NCBI RefSeq assembly: GCF_025917005.1 | Contig: NZ_CP078091.1 | Coordinates: 1,054,001 to 1,118,000, forward strand | Length of the DNA: 64,000 nucleotides | DNA from: Porphyrobacter sp. ULC335 | Lineage (GTDB): Bacteria > Pseudomonadota > Alphaproteobacteria > Sphingomonadales > Sphingomonadaceae | Reading direction: 5' to 3' | Part shown: positions 1 through 9,074 of the stretch, piece after piece | Position numbering within the stretch: position 1 is the first letter of the stretch | Layout: every line of letters starts with the position of its first letter | Position numbers and translations under genes: made by a program | The notes under the pieces: generated by a model | What the model was told of the DNA's origin: nothing | What the model saw: the letters and a program-made list of their open reading frames with translations, nothing else | Databases searched by the model: none

Positions 1-627
1 ACCGCTATTCTGGATGGGCTGAGCGCCATTGAAACGGCGCTGCCCCTTCTGAGGGGCCGCCTGGATTACGAGAAAATCGGTGCCGTGGGCCATTCGCTCG
101 GCGGCCACACGGTTGCCTTGCTGCTTGGCATGCGGGTCACGATCAACGGAGCCGAGGTCGACTTGCGCGATCCCCGGATCAAGGCTGGCGTGCTGCTGGC
201 AGCGCCCGGTGCAGGCGGCGACAATCTCAGCGAGAACGGCAAGACCTATGGCCCGGCATTCTCTCCCGACTTTGCCAATCTGGCCACTCGCACCCTCGTC
301 GTCTTCGGCGACAGGGACGTGAGCCCTCATCTGACCGTCCGCGGTGCCGACTGGCACGCTGACCCTTACCATCTCAGCCCGGGTGCCGAGGCGCTGCTGA
401 CGGTCGCCGGCGGCAGGCATGGCCTCGGCGGTATCGCCGGATATGATGCGAAGGAGACCGATGATGAGGGCCCGGACCGGCTCGAGCTGACCCGGCGCAT
501 GGTCTGGTCCTATCTGCGCTCCGCGCTGATTGAAGATGACCATGCCTGGGAAGACGCCTGTGCCGCCCTTGATGGTCCGGCTGGCGCACTGGGCCGTATC
601 GACCGCAAGGACCGGAAAGCAGCCTGA
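1..627 (+). CDS. alpha/beta hydrolase, 5' end outside window
   Basis: The frame is open from the first base, so the start lies upstream. The visible 208 residues are the C-terminal part of an alpha/beta-hydrolase fold. Counting from the first visible codon, the nucleophile elbow GHSLGG puts the catalytic Ser at 32, the acid is probably an Asp in GDRD (104 or 106), and the His in GGRHGLGG is at 140. The triad is therefore complete. A carboxylesterase or dienelactone-hydrolase-like activity is possible, but the substrate cannot be read from the sequence. The gene converges on the AraC-type regulator gene with a 13-bp gap. Confidence 0.85.
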   Translation, partial: TAILDGLSAIETALPLLRGRLDYEKIGAVGHSLGGHTVALLLGMRVTINGAEVDLRDPRIKAGVLLAAPGAGGDNLSENGKTYGPAFSPDFANLATRTLVVFGDRDVSPHLTVRGADWHADPYHLSPGAEALLTVAGGRHGLGGIAGYDAKETDDEGPDRLELTRRMVWSYLRSALIEDDHAWEDACAALDGPAGALGRIDRKDRKAA

Positions 628-640
628 GGGCGAAGCTTGC

Positions 641-1510
641 TCAACTGATCCCGCTGACATCCGCACGCGGCGGCGCGCCGAACAAGCGGCGATACTCGCG
701 GCTGAACTGCGAAGGGCTGTCATAGCCCACGGCAAATCCGGCAGAGCCGGCGCCCACCCCCTCGGCAATCATCAACTGGCGCGCTTCCTGAAGGCGCAAC
801 TGCTTCTGAAACTGCAAAGGCGTCAGCCCGGTGATCCGCTTGAAGTGATGGTGCAGCGAGGAAACGCTCATCCGCGCCGCACCGGCAATGTCGCAAATAC
901 GAAGCTGTTCACGCGAGTGGCGGCGGATCCAGCCGATGGCGCGGCTCACTTGGCCCAGATGGCTGTCACCCGAGGCTGCGTGGCGAAGCATCTCACCCTG
1001 AGGTCCAGTGATGAGATGGTAGAGGATTTCGCGCTGCACCAGCGGAGCGAGCACAGGGATCGAATGAGGCCGGTCAATCAGACGCAGCAGGCGGGATGCG
1101 GCATCCAGCAGATCAGGGCCGGTGGGGTGCACTGCAAGCGGAGGGGGATCGCCCGGCAGCAAGGCGGTGCCATCGGCCGTGATCAGATCGGCAAGAACGG
1201 ACTGATCGAGGTCGATCTTGCAACACAGGTAAGGATCATCGGGGGCAGCGGACATGACCTGACCGATCAGCGCAAGGTCCACCGAGGCGACGAGACAGTG
1301 TGAAGGATCGTAATGCAGCATCCGCGCGCCAAGGGACACGGTCTTCGCACCCCGAGCGATAATGCAAAGCGACGGCTCGTAGACCGTTGGCATGGGCATG
1401 CCCGGAGCATCGGCACGGATCAGCGATAATCCCGGCACAGGTGTTTCGAACACCCCGGGCTGCGGCGTGTGCCGGGCAATGATTTGCGCGAGTTCCGGAG
1501 TATCGGACAT
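641..1510 (-). CDS. AraC-family transcriptional regulator
   Basis: A 289-residue protein if translation begins at the ATG giving MSDTPELAQ; a longer frame reaches 1582 but adds a non-typical N-terminus. The first ~170 residues resemble the AraC_N ligand-binding domain, including the stretch PSLCIIARGAKTVSLG. The last ~100 residues contain the two helix-turn-helix motifs of AraC/XylS proteins (ICDIAGAARMSVSSLHHHF and a second one ending PSQFSREYRRLFG). It is transcribed divergently from the short-chain dehydrogenase with a 140-bp gap. Regulators of this subfamily (YqhC-like) often control neighbouring aldehyde or alcohol oxidoreductases, so control of the divergent SDR gene is a reasonable inference. 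Confidence 0.88.
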   Translation of the reverse strand: MSDTPELAQIIARHTPQPGVFETPVPGLSLIRADAPGMPMPTVYEPSLCIIARGAKTVSLGARMLHYDPSHCLVASVDLALIGQVMSAAPDDPYLCCKIDLDQSVLADLITADGTALLPGDPPPLAVHPTGPDLLDAASRLLRLIDRPHSIPVLAPLVQREILYHLITGPQGEMLRHAASGDSHLGQVSRAIGWIRRHSREQLRICDIAGAARMSVSSLHHHFKRITGLTPLQFQKQLRLQEARQLMIAEGVGAGSAGFAVGYDSPSQFSREYRRLFGAPPRADVSGIS

Positions 1511-1650
1511 GGGGATCTCGTCGCCGATCGCGGGATCGCACGCAAGCAAAAGCACGGAAGATTTGGAGGATCGTGCAAGCATTGCGGACGATCGGGCTAA
1601 CGCTGTGAGAGCGGTTCGGGCAGCTTGAACGCAACGGAAAGAAGGAACGA

Positions 1651-2379
1651 ATGATGGCTCAAATACGCAACAGGACGATCCTCATCACCGGTGCATCGAG
1701 CGGAATTGGCGAAGCCACTGCGCGCGAACTCGCACCTGGCGGCGCCAATCTGTTTCTGGGCGCGCGGCGAACCGACCGACTTTCTGCGTTGGCGGAGGAG
1801 CTTGGCGAGCGGGCCGGGTGGTGCGCTCTCGACGTCACCGATGCGGCCAGCTTTGACGCCTTCGTCGATGCAGCCGAGGAACGCTTCGGTCGGATCGATG
1901 CGCTAGTGAACAACGCCGGCGTCATGCCGCTGTCGCCTCTGGTATCGATCAAGCGTGACGAATGGAAGCGCATGATCGACGTCAACATTCACGGCGTGCT
2001 CAATGGTATCGCATCCGTGCTGCCGCGTTTCACGGCGCAGCACGACGGGCATGTGATCAATGTCGCATCGATTGCGGCGCATTTGGTTGTGCCCACAGCA
2101 GCAGTCTATTGCGGCACAAAACATGCCGTGCGGGCAATTACCGAAGGCTTGCGGCTCGAGCACGACGAGATCCGCGCCACCCTGATCTCGCCTGGCGTCG
2201 TCGCCACCGAACTGGGCCATGATATCAGTGACCCGGCTCTGGCTGCCGATCTGATCGAATGGCGCAGAAAATCGCTGACCCCTGATGCCATCGCCCGCGC
2301 GGTGCGGTTTGCGCTCGAACAACCCGCTGGCGTCGACATCAACGAAGTCATTGTCCGTCCCACGGCGGCCGGCATGTGA
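1651..2379 (+). CDS. SDR-family NAD(P)-dependent oxidoreductase
   Basis: A 242-residue classical short-chain dehydrogenase/reductase. The cofactor-binding glycine motif TGASSGIG is at 13-20, NNAG at 87-90, and the catalytic Ser-Tyr-Lys is S140, Y153, K157 (YCGTK). The basic ARR after the second strand (about 38-40) suggests NADP(H) preference, which is inference. The start is ATG-ATG at 1651/1654 behind an AAGGA ribosome site. A SnoaL-like exported protein follows 25 bp downstream and the AraC regulator is divergent upstream. The sequence resembles the YdfG/clavaldehyde-dehydrogenase-like group that acts on serine, 3-hydroxy acids or aldehydes; the true substrate is unknown. Confidence 0.9.
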   Translation: MMAQIRNRTILITGASSGIGEATARELAPGGANLFLGARRTDRLSALAEELGERAGWCALDVTDAASFDAFVDAAEERFGRIDALVNNAGVMPLSPLVSIKRDEWKRMIDVNIHGVLNGIASVLPRFTAQHDGHVINVASIAAHLVVPTAAVYCGTKHAVRAITEGLRLEHDEIRATLISPGVVATELGHDISDPALAADLIEWRRKSLTPDAIARAVRFALEQPAGVDINEVIVRPTAAGM

Positions 2380-2404
2380 GTTGATGTTTTGAGGAGTATC
2401 CCCT

Positions 2405-2950
2405 TTGAGACCCTCGCCATCAAAACGCTCCGTGCTCGCGAAGATGACGGCACTGGTCGCCGGGGGCCTCCTCGGCGCCCTGACACCATTGCATGCCGGT
2501 TCCGGGCCACCGCCCCGATCCCGATCACAATGCCCGGAAGAGCGCAGCAATCTGCAGAGCGTTCAATCGGCATTTGTCAGGTGGAGCGCCGGAGGCAGTG
2601 TGTTTGAAGGGCTGCTCGCCGAAGATGTCGTCTGGACAATTCACGGATCGGGCCCGGTCGCGGGCACCTACAAGGGTTTGCGGGACTTCACGGAAAATGC
2701 GGCCCGACCTCTGGTAAGTCGACTGGCAACGCCGCTCGTCCCAAGCGTTCATTTCATTGTCAGCGATTGCGATCGCGTGATCGTCCGCTTTGGTGCTGCC
2801 GCCAGGACGACTTTGGGCCAGCCTTATCGAAACGAGTTTGTGTGGATATTCCGGATGGCTGCCGGACAGGTCGTGGAAGCCGAAGCCTTTCTCGATCTCG
2901 TGGCCTATCAGCGCGTGATTGAGAGCAGCGGGTCGCACTGCAAAAAGTGA
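2405..2950 (+). CDS. exported nuclear-transport-factor-2-like (SnoaL) protein
   Basis: A 181-residue protein read from a TTG start. Residues ~12-31 form a hydrophobic segment ending ALTPLHAG, which looks like a Sec signal peptide. The mature part has the NTF2/SnoaL cone-fold pattern: an N-terminal helix, then LLAEDVVWTIHGSGPVAGTY, then FVWIFRMAAGQVVEAEAFLD. Proteins of this fold include isomerases, epoxide hydrolases and non-catalytic ligand binders, so no reaction can be assigned. It probably shares a transcript with the SDR gene. The start is uncertain because the codon is TTG and no strong ribosome site is visible. Confidence 0.7.
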   Translation: MRPSPSKRSVLAKMTALVAGGLLGALTPLHAGSGPPPRSRSQCPEERSNLQSVQSAFVRWSAGGSVFEGLLAEDVVWTIHGSGPVAGTYKGLRDFTENAARPLVSRLATPLVPSVHFIVSDCDRVIVRFGAAARTTLGQPYRNEFVWIFRMAAGQVVEAEAFLDLVAYQRVIESSGSHCKK

Positions 2951-3137
2951 GGAGCAGAAACTGCTTTTCATTGGCGATCCCCGTCCGGCTGAAACGACGT
3001 CGCTAGAGACCACTTACCAGGCCAGGCAAAACCCTTGTGGTGATGACAGATTCGTCACGGAATATTGCTGATCCAGCTCGGCAGGATCCCGACTCGTGCG
3101 CACATCCCCGTCCGGATCGACCGGGATCGGGATGGGT

Positions 3138-5201
3138 TCAGAGGTCGAGCACCAGGCTGTTGCTCGCCTTTTCTTCCTGGGCGGCTGGAACCGCGCAACA
3201 GATCAGGGCATGCTGATCCGCAACCCCGGCGGCAGGTCGCTTGGGATAGGCAACTCTCCCTGCAATAATCCGCGTGGCGCAGGTCCCGCAGCTCCCGTTC
3301 CGGCAACTGAATTCAGGTACCAGACCGCGCGCTTCGGCAAGCTCGAGGAGCGATCCGCCCCTTGGCTGCCAGCGCGCTTCTTTCCCCGATTTCATGAATA
3401 CGACATCCACCGGCCCGGCAGCAGCGGGTGCAGCGGCAGGTGCTGCCTGATCGTGTCGGCGCTCAAGCGATGCCGGCCCAAATGCTTCAGCATGAATGCG
3501 CTCATCGGGTATGCCGAGGTCACGCAACTGATCGTAAATCCCCTGCATGAAGGACGGCGGGCCGCACATGTAGAAGTCGTAGCCATCGAAGGGCAGCACG
3601 CTCCGCAAAAGCGCAAGGTCAATCCTGCCGGTGGCCTCGTAATCGATACCCGGTTCGGCGCCTTGGGGATCGCCGAGCACGCGTACCAGTCGGATTGCTC
3701 CATTGGCTGATTGGACGAGCTCCGAGATTTCCCTATCGAAGGCGCGCTCGGCGAGGGTCCGGGCCGCGACAAAGACGTAGGTTGGCCTCACATGGCGGTG
3801 GCGCAACCCTTCGGATACAAGCGTGCGAAGCATAGCGAGGATCGGGGTAATGCCGATACCCGCAGCCAGCATCACCGCGGGACGTGGCTCAAGTGGCTCG
3901 ATGGTAAAGTCACCTGCCGGTGCGCGCACCTCTATGCGGTCGCCTGTTGCGAGCCCGTGAAGAAGATTTGAGGCACGCCCCTGACGCTTGACGCTCAGAC
4001 GATAGAACCCGTCCGAAGGTGCGCTTGAAAGCGAGTAGGTGCGCACGACAGGATCCTTTCCCGGTTCCGGAAGGACGCGGATCGGCAGATACTGGCCCGA
4101 CGCATGCGCGATGATACCCTCGTTGTCTGCGGGCTCGAGGTGAAGTGAGCGGATGGTGCTGCTCTCCTCAACAATTCTTGCCACCCGGAACGGTCGCCAG
4201 TTACCGGACAGCTCCTCCGCATCAAGGCGTTGGCGCGCCGCCTGCCCATCGCGCGTCATCAGACTGTCGGGTGACGAGCCTTGAGGCTGGGAGTGGAAGC
4301 GTAGCGGCAGCGCCTCCTCGCGCACCACCGCGCGGCGCGGACGAAAGGTCCAGAGCCGCTCGGCGCCGTCGAAGGCGGAGATCTCGGGGGAATCCAGGAC
4401 GACCTCGGCATCCCCGGTCAGCTGCAACAATGCGCCGGTCTCGAAATCGGGAAAGACCAGCCCCGCATGCGGATTGACCAGAATATTGCCGAGTGTGTTG
4501 AAGTGGAGGTTCCCGGCAAAATCGGGAATAGTCAACGAGCCGTCAGGATTGATTCGCACAAACCCTTGCTTGCCGCCGCGGTGCGAAACATCGACATGCC
4601 GTCCGGCGACGTCGTCGAAATAGGAAGCGACGAAGAACGTGTCCGCAGCAGTGATCGCGGCTCGCACCTTTGGGTCGGCAGGATCGAGATTGCGGGCAGG
4701 TGCGGCGGAAAACCGGGCAGGATCGCGCACCAACTGACAGTCGCGCGGCTGTATGAATTGCGGACAGTTGCCGAACGCGTGCTCGACCCTGACGGCAAAT
4801 TGCCCGGCCCCGTTCTTATGCACGCGGCCGTTCATGCGGTTGCGACGGCGGGTATGAAACTCGATCCCGAGCAAGCCTATCGCTGAGCTGTCGCCAAGCC
4901 CGGCAACGGCAGGATCGCGAGGGTCGGGGACAACTGCGAACTCGAGGATTTGTGGATCGGGGCTGCGCATGAAGCCCGGGCCGCCAGCAATCAGCGTCGC
5001 CCATGCATCGCCCGCCTCGTCAACTGCGCCGAGCACCACGAAGGGCAGCTGGGCGAAGAAGTCGCGGTGCTGGTCCGGCATATAGTCGCGGATCACCTTT
5101 TGCCCCAGCGTCTCCATTCGTTCGGCAACGCCGACCGTGGCTTGCATGGCGATTTCGCCGGGGTGGAAGGGAGAGGGTTTATCGATTGCCCGGCGATCCA
5201 C
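3138..5201 (-). CDS. three-domain oxidoreductase: PNPOx-like + FAD/NAD reductase + [2Fe-2S]
   Basis: A 687-residue fusion. Residues ~1-300 resemble the pyridoxamine-5'-phosphate-oxidase flavin-binding fold, apparently with two sub-regions. Residues ~335-440 are a ferredoxin-reductase FAD domain (RTYS at 387-390). Residues ~440-560 are the NAD(P) domain (GIGITP at 448-453, CGPP at 546-549). Residues ~598-687 are a plant-type [2Fe-2S] domain with C633, C638, C641 and C668 or C669. The electron path is presumably NAD(P)H to FAD to the cluster and on to an acceptor, or to the N-terminal flavin. It lies 55 bp downstream of a GST gene on the same strand, with a LysR regulator divergent beyond that. 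The physiological substrate is unknown. Confidence 0.85.
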   Translation of the reverse strand: MDRRAIDKPSPFHPGEIAMQATVGVAERMETLGQKVIRDYMPDQHRDFFAQLPFVVLGAVDEAGDAWATLIAGGPGFMRSPDPQILEFAVVPDPRDPAVAGLGDSSAIGLLGIEFHTRRRNRMNGRVHKNGAGQFAVRVEHAFGNCPQFIQPRDCQLVRDPARFSAAPARNLDPADPKVRAAITAADTFFVASYFDDVAGRHVDVSHRGGKQGFVRINPDGSLTIPDFAGNLHFNTLGNILVNPHAGLVFPDFETGALLQLTGDAEVVLDSPEISAFDGAERLWTFRPRRAVVREEALPLRFHSQPQGSSPDSLMTRDGQAARQRLDAEELSGNWRPFRVARIVEESSTIRSLHLEPADNEGIIAHASGQYLPIRVLPEPGKDPVVRTYSLSSAPSDGFYRLSVKRQGRASNLLHGLATGDRIEVRAPAGDFTIEPLEPRPAVMLAAGIGITPILAMLRTLVSEGLRHRHVRPTYVFVAARTLAERAFDREISELVQSANGAIRLVRVLGDPQGAEPGIDYEATGRIDLALLRSVLPFDGYDFYMCGPPSFMQGIYDQLRDLGIPDERIHAEAFGPASLERRHDQAAPAAAPAAAGPVDVVFMKSGKEARWQPRGGSLLELAEARGLVPEFSCRNGSCGTCATRIIAGRVAYPKRPAAGVADQHALICCAVPAAQEEKASNSLVLDL

Positions 5202-5256
5202 GCAAATGCTCCTTCAGGGACGCAGAGCGGCGCAGTCCGCCCGGCCGTCTCAAGGT

Positions 5257-5868
5257 TCAGACTTCAAGGCCGACCGGCGTCTTTTCGAAAGCCACAAACC
5301 CGGGAAGCGCCTCGATCTGTTCGAGCCAGGCACGCACATGGTCGTAAGGAGCCAGGTCGACATTTCCTTCAGGCGCGCGTGCAACGTAACTATAGAGCGC
5401 GACGTCGGCGACAGTCGGGTAGTCCGCGGCGATCCACTCGCGGCCATCGAGCTCGTCTTCCATCAGCGCAAGGATAGCGTGCGCGCGATCGATGACTTCC
5501 TCCGGCCGATAGTTCGCGCTGACGATGTTAATGAGCCGCGCAGCGCAGGGACCGTAAGCAATCTGCCCGGCCGCCACGGATAACCAGCGCTGCACGTGCG
5601 CTGCGCCGGCCGGATCTTCGGGCAGCCAATCGGTCTTGCCGAACTTCTTGGCCGCGTAGACGAGAATGGCAATCGAATCGGAAATGAATCGGCCGTCATC
5701 CTCCAGCACCGGGATCTGGCCAAAGCGGTTCATGGCGAGATAATCGGCTGACCTGTGCTCACCCTTGGCAAGATCGACGACAACAATCTCGACCGGGACG
5801 CCAATCAGGGAGAGGAACAATTGGGCGCGGTGGGCATGGCCGGAAATGGGGTGAAAGAAGAGCTTCAT
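5257..5868 (-). CDS. glutathione S-transferase family protein
   Basis: A 203-residue cytosolic-type GST. The start chosen is the ATG of MKLFFHPIS; the frame extends 12 codons further but that tail is not GST-like. The N-terminal thioredoxin-like half has [17 protein letters not shown], in which the cis-Pro and the Asp-Ser glutathione gamma-glutamyl contact are recognisable. The C-terminal half is the all-helical domain. It is first in a two-gene minus-strand unit with the PNPOx-FNR-[2Fe-2S] fusion. The 187-bp region between it and the divergent LysR gene probably holds the shared regulatory sites, though no convincing T-N11-A box was picked out. Confidence 0.88.
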   Translation of the reverse strand: MKLFFHPISGHAHRAQLFLSLIGVPVEIVVVDLAKGEHRSADYLAMNRFGQIPVLEDDGRFISDSIAILVYAAKKFGKTDWLPEDPAGAAHVQRWLSVAAGQIAYGPCAARLINIVSANYRPEEVIDRAHAILALMEDELDGREWIAADYPTVADVALYSYVARAPEGNVDLAPYDHVRAWLEQIEALPGFVAFEKTPVGLEV

Positions 5869-6055
5869 GGCAAGGAGCCTTTCTGAGGGTGTAGTGCGCG
5901 TCACCGCTGCGCATCACCCACTAATCCTTTCAGATGATCGCAAGAACATTGGAAATCTGGAAGCCAGCGTTCCGCCAAGCGGAATAATGTGTCGATGCCT
6001 CTCATGAAGTCATGTAACGTCGGGCAGGCGCGTGCGGCAGGCAAGGAAGACTCAA

Positions 6056-6973
6056 GTGGACCGTTTTCATGCAATGCGGGTGTTCATGAGAATCGCCGAA
6101 ACCGGCGGGTTCGCAGAGGCCGCGCGCCAGCTCAATACGAGCCCGCCCGCCGTCACCCGTGCTGTCGCGGCGCTTGAAGACGCTATCGGCACTCGTCTCC
6201 TCACCCGGACCACCCGTTCGGTCAAACTGACCGAGGCAGGGGCGCGATATGTTGAGGATTGCCGGAACATTCTTGCTGCAATCGAGGAGGCCGAGGCCGC
6301 CGCGGCCGGTCTTTACGCAACGCCTTCTGGCACGCTGACGGTAACCTCATCGGTCATGTTCGGCCAGATCTACATCATGCCCGTTATGACCGAGTTCCTT
6401 GATCGTCACCCCCAGGTGTCCGGACGGCTGCTGTTGCTAGATCGCATCGTGAACCTTGTCGATGAAGGCGTGGATGTTGCAATCCGCATCGGGCGCCTCC
6501 CGGATTCAAGCTATAGCGCGGTGCGCGTCGGGTCGGTGCGGCGCGTTGTTTGTGGTTCACCCGCATATTTCAAGAAACACGGAATGCCGCGCACGCCTGC
6601 CGATCTGGCGAATCACCGGATCGTCGCTGCGACGGGTGCCTGGCCGTCGCTCGAATGGCGCTTCGGACGCGATGCTCATATCACAGTCAATGTTAAGCCT
6701 GCGCTGCTGTCCAATTCGAACGAGGCAACGATCAGTGCGGCGCGATCAGGTTGGGGTTTGACCCGCGCGCTGTCCTATCAGGTTGGTCCGGACCTCGCCA
6801 AAGGAAGCCTCCAGATCGTTCTGGAGGATTTCGAACAACCACCGCTGCCTGTACATATCGTTCATGCCGGGGGCCGCAACGCGTCCGCCAAAGTACGCGC
6901 CTTCATTGATTTCGCGCGTGACCGACTGCGCGCCAACCAAACGTTCAGATCCGGGCATCAGTCTGAAGGCTGA
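6056..6973 (+). CDS. LysR-family transcriptional regulator
   Basis: A 305-residue LysR protein. The GTG at 6056 is preferred because it gives MDRFHAMRVF, a typical LysR N-terminus, and has AAGGAAG at 6043-6049 with a 6-base spacer; an in-frame GTG at 6032 would add eight residues. Residues ~1-60 are the winged helix-turn-helix (GGFAEAARQLNTSPPAVTRA), and ~90-300 are the periplasmic-binding-protein-like effector domain. It is transcribed away from the GST and oxidoreductase pair, the usual arrangement for a LysR regulator and its targets. Confidence 0.9.
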   Translation: MDRFHAMRVFMRIAETGGFAEAARQLNTSPPAVTRAVAALEDAIGTRLLTRTTRSVKLTEAGARYVEDCRNILAAIEEAEAAAAGLYATPSGTLTVTSSVMFGQIYIMPVMTEFLDRHPQVSGRLLLLDRIVNLVDEGVDVAIRIGRLPDSSYSAVRVGSVRRVVCGSPAYFKKHGMPRTPADLANHRIVAATGAWPSLEWRFGRDAHITVNVKPALLSNSNEATISAARSGWGLTRALSYQVGPDLAKGSLQIVLEDFEQPPLPVHIVHAGGRNASAKVRAFIDFARDRLRANQTFRSGHQSEG

Positions 6974-7097
6974 ATGGGCGCCATTGGGCACTCCAATTCC
7001 AGCTTTCAAAGCGCTTATAAAGCGTCATTGATTGTATAAATAAGCATTTTCGGACAGCTTGCGCTGCCCGGAAATCACTGATTTTCTTAGGAAAAAA

Positions 7098-7172
7098 TGG
7101 AGCGGGCGAAGGGATTCGAACCCTCGACCCCAACCTTGGCAAGGTTGTGCTCTACCCCTGAGCTACGCCCGC
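7098..7172 (-). tRNA. tRNA-Gly (GCC anticodon)
   Basis: Read on the minus strand, this 75-base element folds as a cloverleaf. The 7-bp acceptor stem is GCGGGCG/CGCCCGC, the anticodon loop CTTGCCAAG carries GCC, and the T arm contains GGTTCGAATCC. The discriminator is T and the 3' CCA is encoded. GCC reads GGC and GGU glycine codons. Confidence 0.97.
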
Positions 7173-7395
7173 TCACTGGCGCTGACAGAAAGCCGCAATG
7201 CCGCGGTTCCTGCCGGAGAGGCGGCGCGATTAGCAGCGACCCATGCCCGCTGCAAGCGCTAAATTGGCGCGATTAAGGCTTGATCGCGCGCGGGCAAGCG
7301 GCCAGCACAATTGTGCGCTTCACATTGGCGCGCGGCGTCCCACATTGGGGGCGGACTGGCGCTACGTGCGCACAATGACAGCAGGAGCAGATACC

Positions 7396-8337
7396 TTGGC
7401 CAGCATGGGACTGAGCATCGACGAACAGAAGGCCGTGGAACGCTTCCGCCAAGCGGTGGTGGACCCGTCGCAAAACAAGCTCGTCATCCTCGACTTCTGG
7501 GCCGAATGGTGCGGCCCGTGCAAGGCGCTGACCCCGGTGCTGGAAAAGGTCGCAGCCGAATATGCCGACAAGGGGGTGATTCTCGCCAAGATCAATGTCG
7601 ACGAGGAACAGTTCATCGCCGCGCAGTTCCAAGTGCGCTCGATCCCCACGGTCTATGCGATGTTCCAGGGCCAACCGATCGCCGATCTCACCAACGCCCG
7701 CAGCGAATCGCAGCTGAAGGCAATGCTCGACCAACTGCTCGCGCAATTGCCGGTCGAAGGCGGTGCCGAAGGTGCTGCTGGTACGCCGCAAGGCCCCTCG
7801 CCCGAGGAGCTGGCACAGTTCATCAAGCTGGGCGAGGAAGCGCTTGCCACCGGCGATCCGCAGCGCGCGGCAAGCATCTTTGCCCAGATTACCGAATTCG
7901 CGCAGGACAATGCCCCCGCCCACGCAGGCCTCGTGCGGGCGCTGGTGCAGCTGGGCGAGGTCGATCAGGCGCGGCAGGTGATGGAGGTGATCGACAGCGA
8001 TCCGCGCCTCGCCACCGATGCCGCGATTGCTCCGGCCCGTTCTGCGCTGGAACTGGCTGGCACGCGGGTGGATGATAGCGAGCTGACCGCGCTGCGTGTC
8101 GCCGCCGCTGCTGCGCCGGACGATATGGACGCGCAGCTTGCTTTTGCCGAGGCCGCCTTTGCCGCAGGTCAGCGGGATGATGCCGCCGACACGCTGCTCG
8201 CCATGATCGCAGCCGATCGCGAATGGAACGAAGGCGCGGCACGTGCCAAGCTGCTCAAGATCTTCGAGGCCACCGGACTTGAAGACGAATGGGTGGTCGG
8301 CGTCCGCCGCCGTCTTTCGCGCGTATTGTTCGGATGA
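7396..8337 (+). CDS. thioredoxin/TPR co-chaperone-like protein (YbbN/CnoX type)
   Basis: Residues ~15-115 are a thioredoxin fold with the active site WCGPC (C39, C42 from the chosen start) and the cis-Pro loop RSIPTVYAMFQG. Residues ~135-313 are alpha-helical tetratricopeptide-like repeats, the architecture of YbbN/CnoX, a chaperone-linked thioredoxin that protects proteins from overoxidation. Unlike E. coli CnoX, both active-site cysteines are present, so disulphide reduction is possible. The start is uncertain: TTG 7396 has AGGAG at 7383-7387, while ATG 7375 would add seven residues and lacks a ribosome site. Its stop overlaps the next gene's ATG (ATGA). Confidence 0.87.
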   Translation: MASMGLSIDEQKAVERFRQAVVDPSQNKLVILDFWAEWCGPCKALTPVLEKVAAEYADKGVILAKINVDEEQFIAAQFQVRSIPTVYAMFQGQPIADLTNARSESQLKAMLDQLLAQLPVEGGAEGAAGTPQGPSPEELAQFIKLGEEALATGDPQRAASIFAQITEFAQDNAPAHAGLVRALVQLGEVDQARQVMEVIDSDPRLATDAAIAPARSALELAGTRVDDSELTALRVAAAAAPDDMDAQLAFAEAAFAAGQRDDAADTLLAMIAADREWNEGAARAKLLKIFEATGLEDEWVVGVRRRLSRVLFG

Positions 8338-8945
8338 CAAAACGTCTTTCCATCTTCCCCCTGACGGGCGCGGTGCTGTTTCCCGGCATGCAGCTGCCGC
8401 TCCACATCTTCGAACCGCGCTATCGCGCGCTGGTCGGCGATGCGCTGATCCGTGATCGCCAGATCGCGATGATCCAGCCGCAACGCCCGGTGGACGGTGC
8501 GCCGCTGTACTCGGTAGGGTGCGTCGGGCGGATCGGCGAGGTGCAGGCGATGGACGACGGGCGCTACAACCTCGTGCTTGAAGGCACGGCGCGGTTCCGG
8601 CTGGTCCGCGAGCTGGATGTCACCACCGCCTACCGTCAGATCGAGGCGGAGATCTATGCCGAGGATGAGGACGAAACCCTCACCCATGCCCAGCGCGGCG
8701 GGTTCGAGCGCGAAGCGCGGCACTTTGCAGATGCGCAGGGCTACAGTGTCGATTGGGATTCGGTCGAGCGGCTGGATGATCGATCGCTGATCAACGGCGT
8801 CTCCCAGATCGCTCCCTTTGATCCGGCCAGCAAGCAGGCGCTGCTCGAAGCCGAGACGCTGACTGACCGCTGCGAATTGCTGGTGCAGTTGATGCAGTTC
8901 TTCGGTCGCCACGACGGCGGCGAGGAAATCGTTACCCTGCAATAG
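8334..8945 (+). CDS. Lon N-terminal substrate-binding-domain protein
   Basis: A 203-residue stand-alone LON substrate-binding (PUA-like) domain protein. The N-terminal motif LSIFPLTGAVLFPGMQLPLHIFEPRY is characteristic; the Lon ATPase and protease modules are absent. Stand-alone homologues are widespread in proteobacteria and their function is not settled; a role in substrate recognition has been suggested. The ATG overlaps the stop of the thioredoxin-TPR gene, so the two are translationally coupled and may act together in protein quality control (inference). Confidence 0.9.
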   Translation: MTKRLSIFPLTGAVLFPGMQLPLHIFEPRYRALVGDALIRDRQIAMIQPQRPVDGAPLYSVGCVGRIGEVQAMDDGRYNLVLEGTARFRLVRELDVTTAYRQIEAEIYAEDEDETLTHAQRGGFEREARHFADAQGYSVDWDSVERLDDRSLINGVSQIAPFDPASKQALLEAETLTDRCELLVQLMQFFGRHDGGEEIVTLQ

Positions 8946-9074
8946 GTGTGGGGGGCGGAACGGCCTGCCCGCAGACTATCTCTGGCGGTTACGAAACAAA
9001 GGCCCGCGCGGCCGGTATGCATCCTCGCGGGTGATGCCACCTGCCTGGCCACTCACGCGAATGGAACCCGGACC

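Noticed and set aside
7051..7070. Hairpin (CGGACAGC/GCTGCCCG, loop TTGC) between the LysR gene and the tRNA
   Set aside because: No T-run follows on either strand, so it could not be called a Rho-independent terminator; it may still be a weak processing structure.
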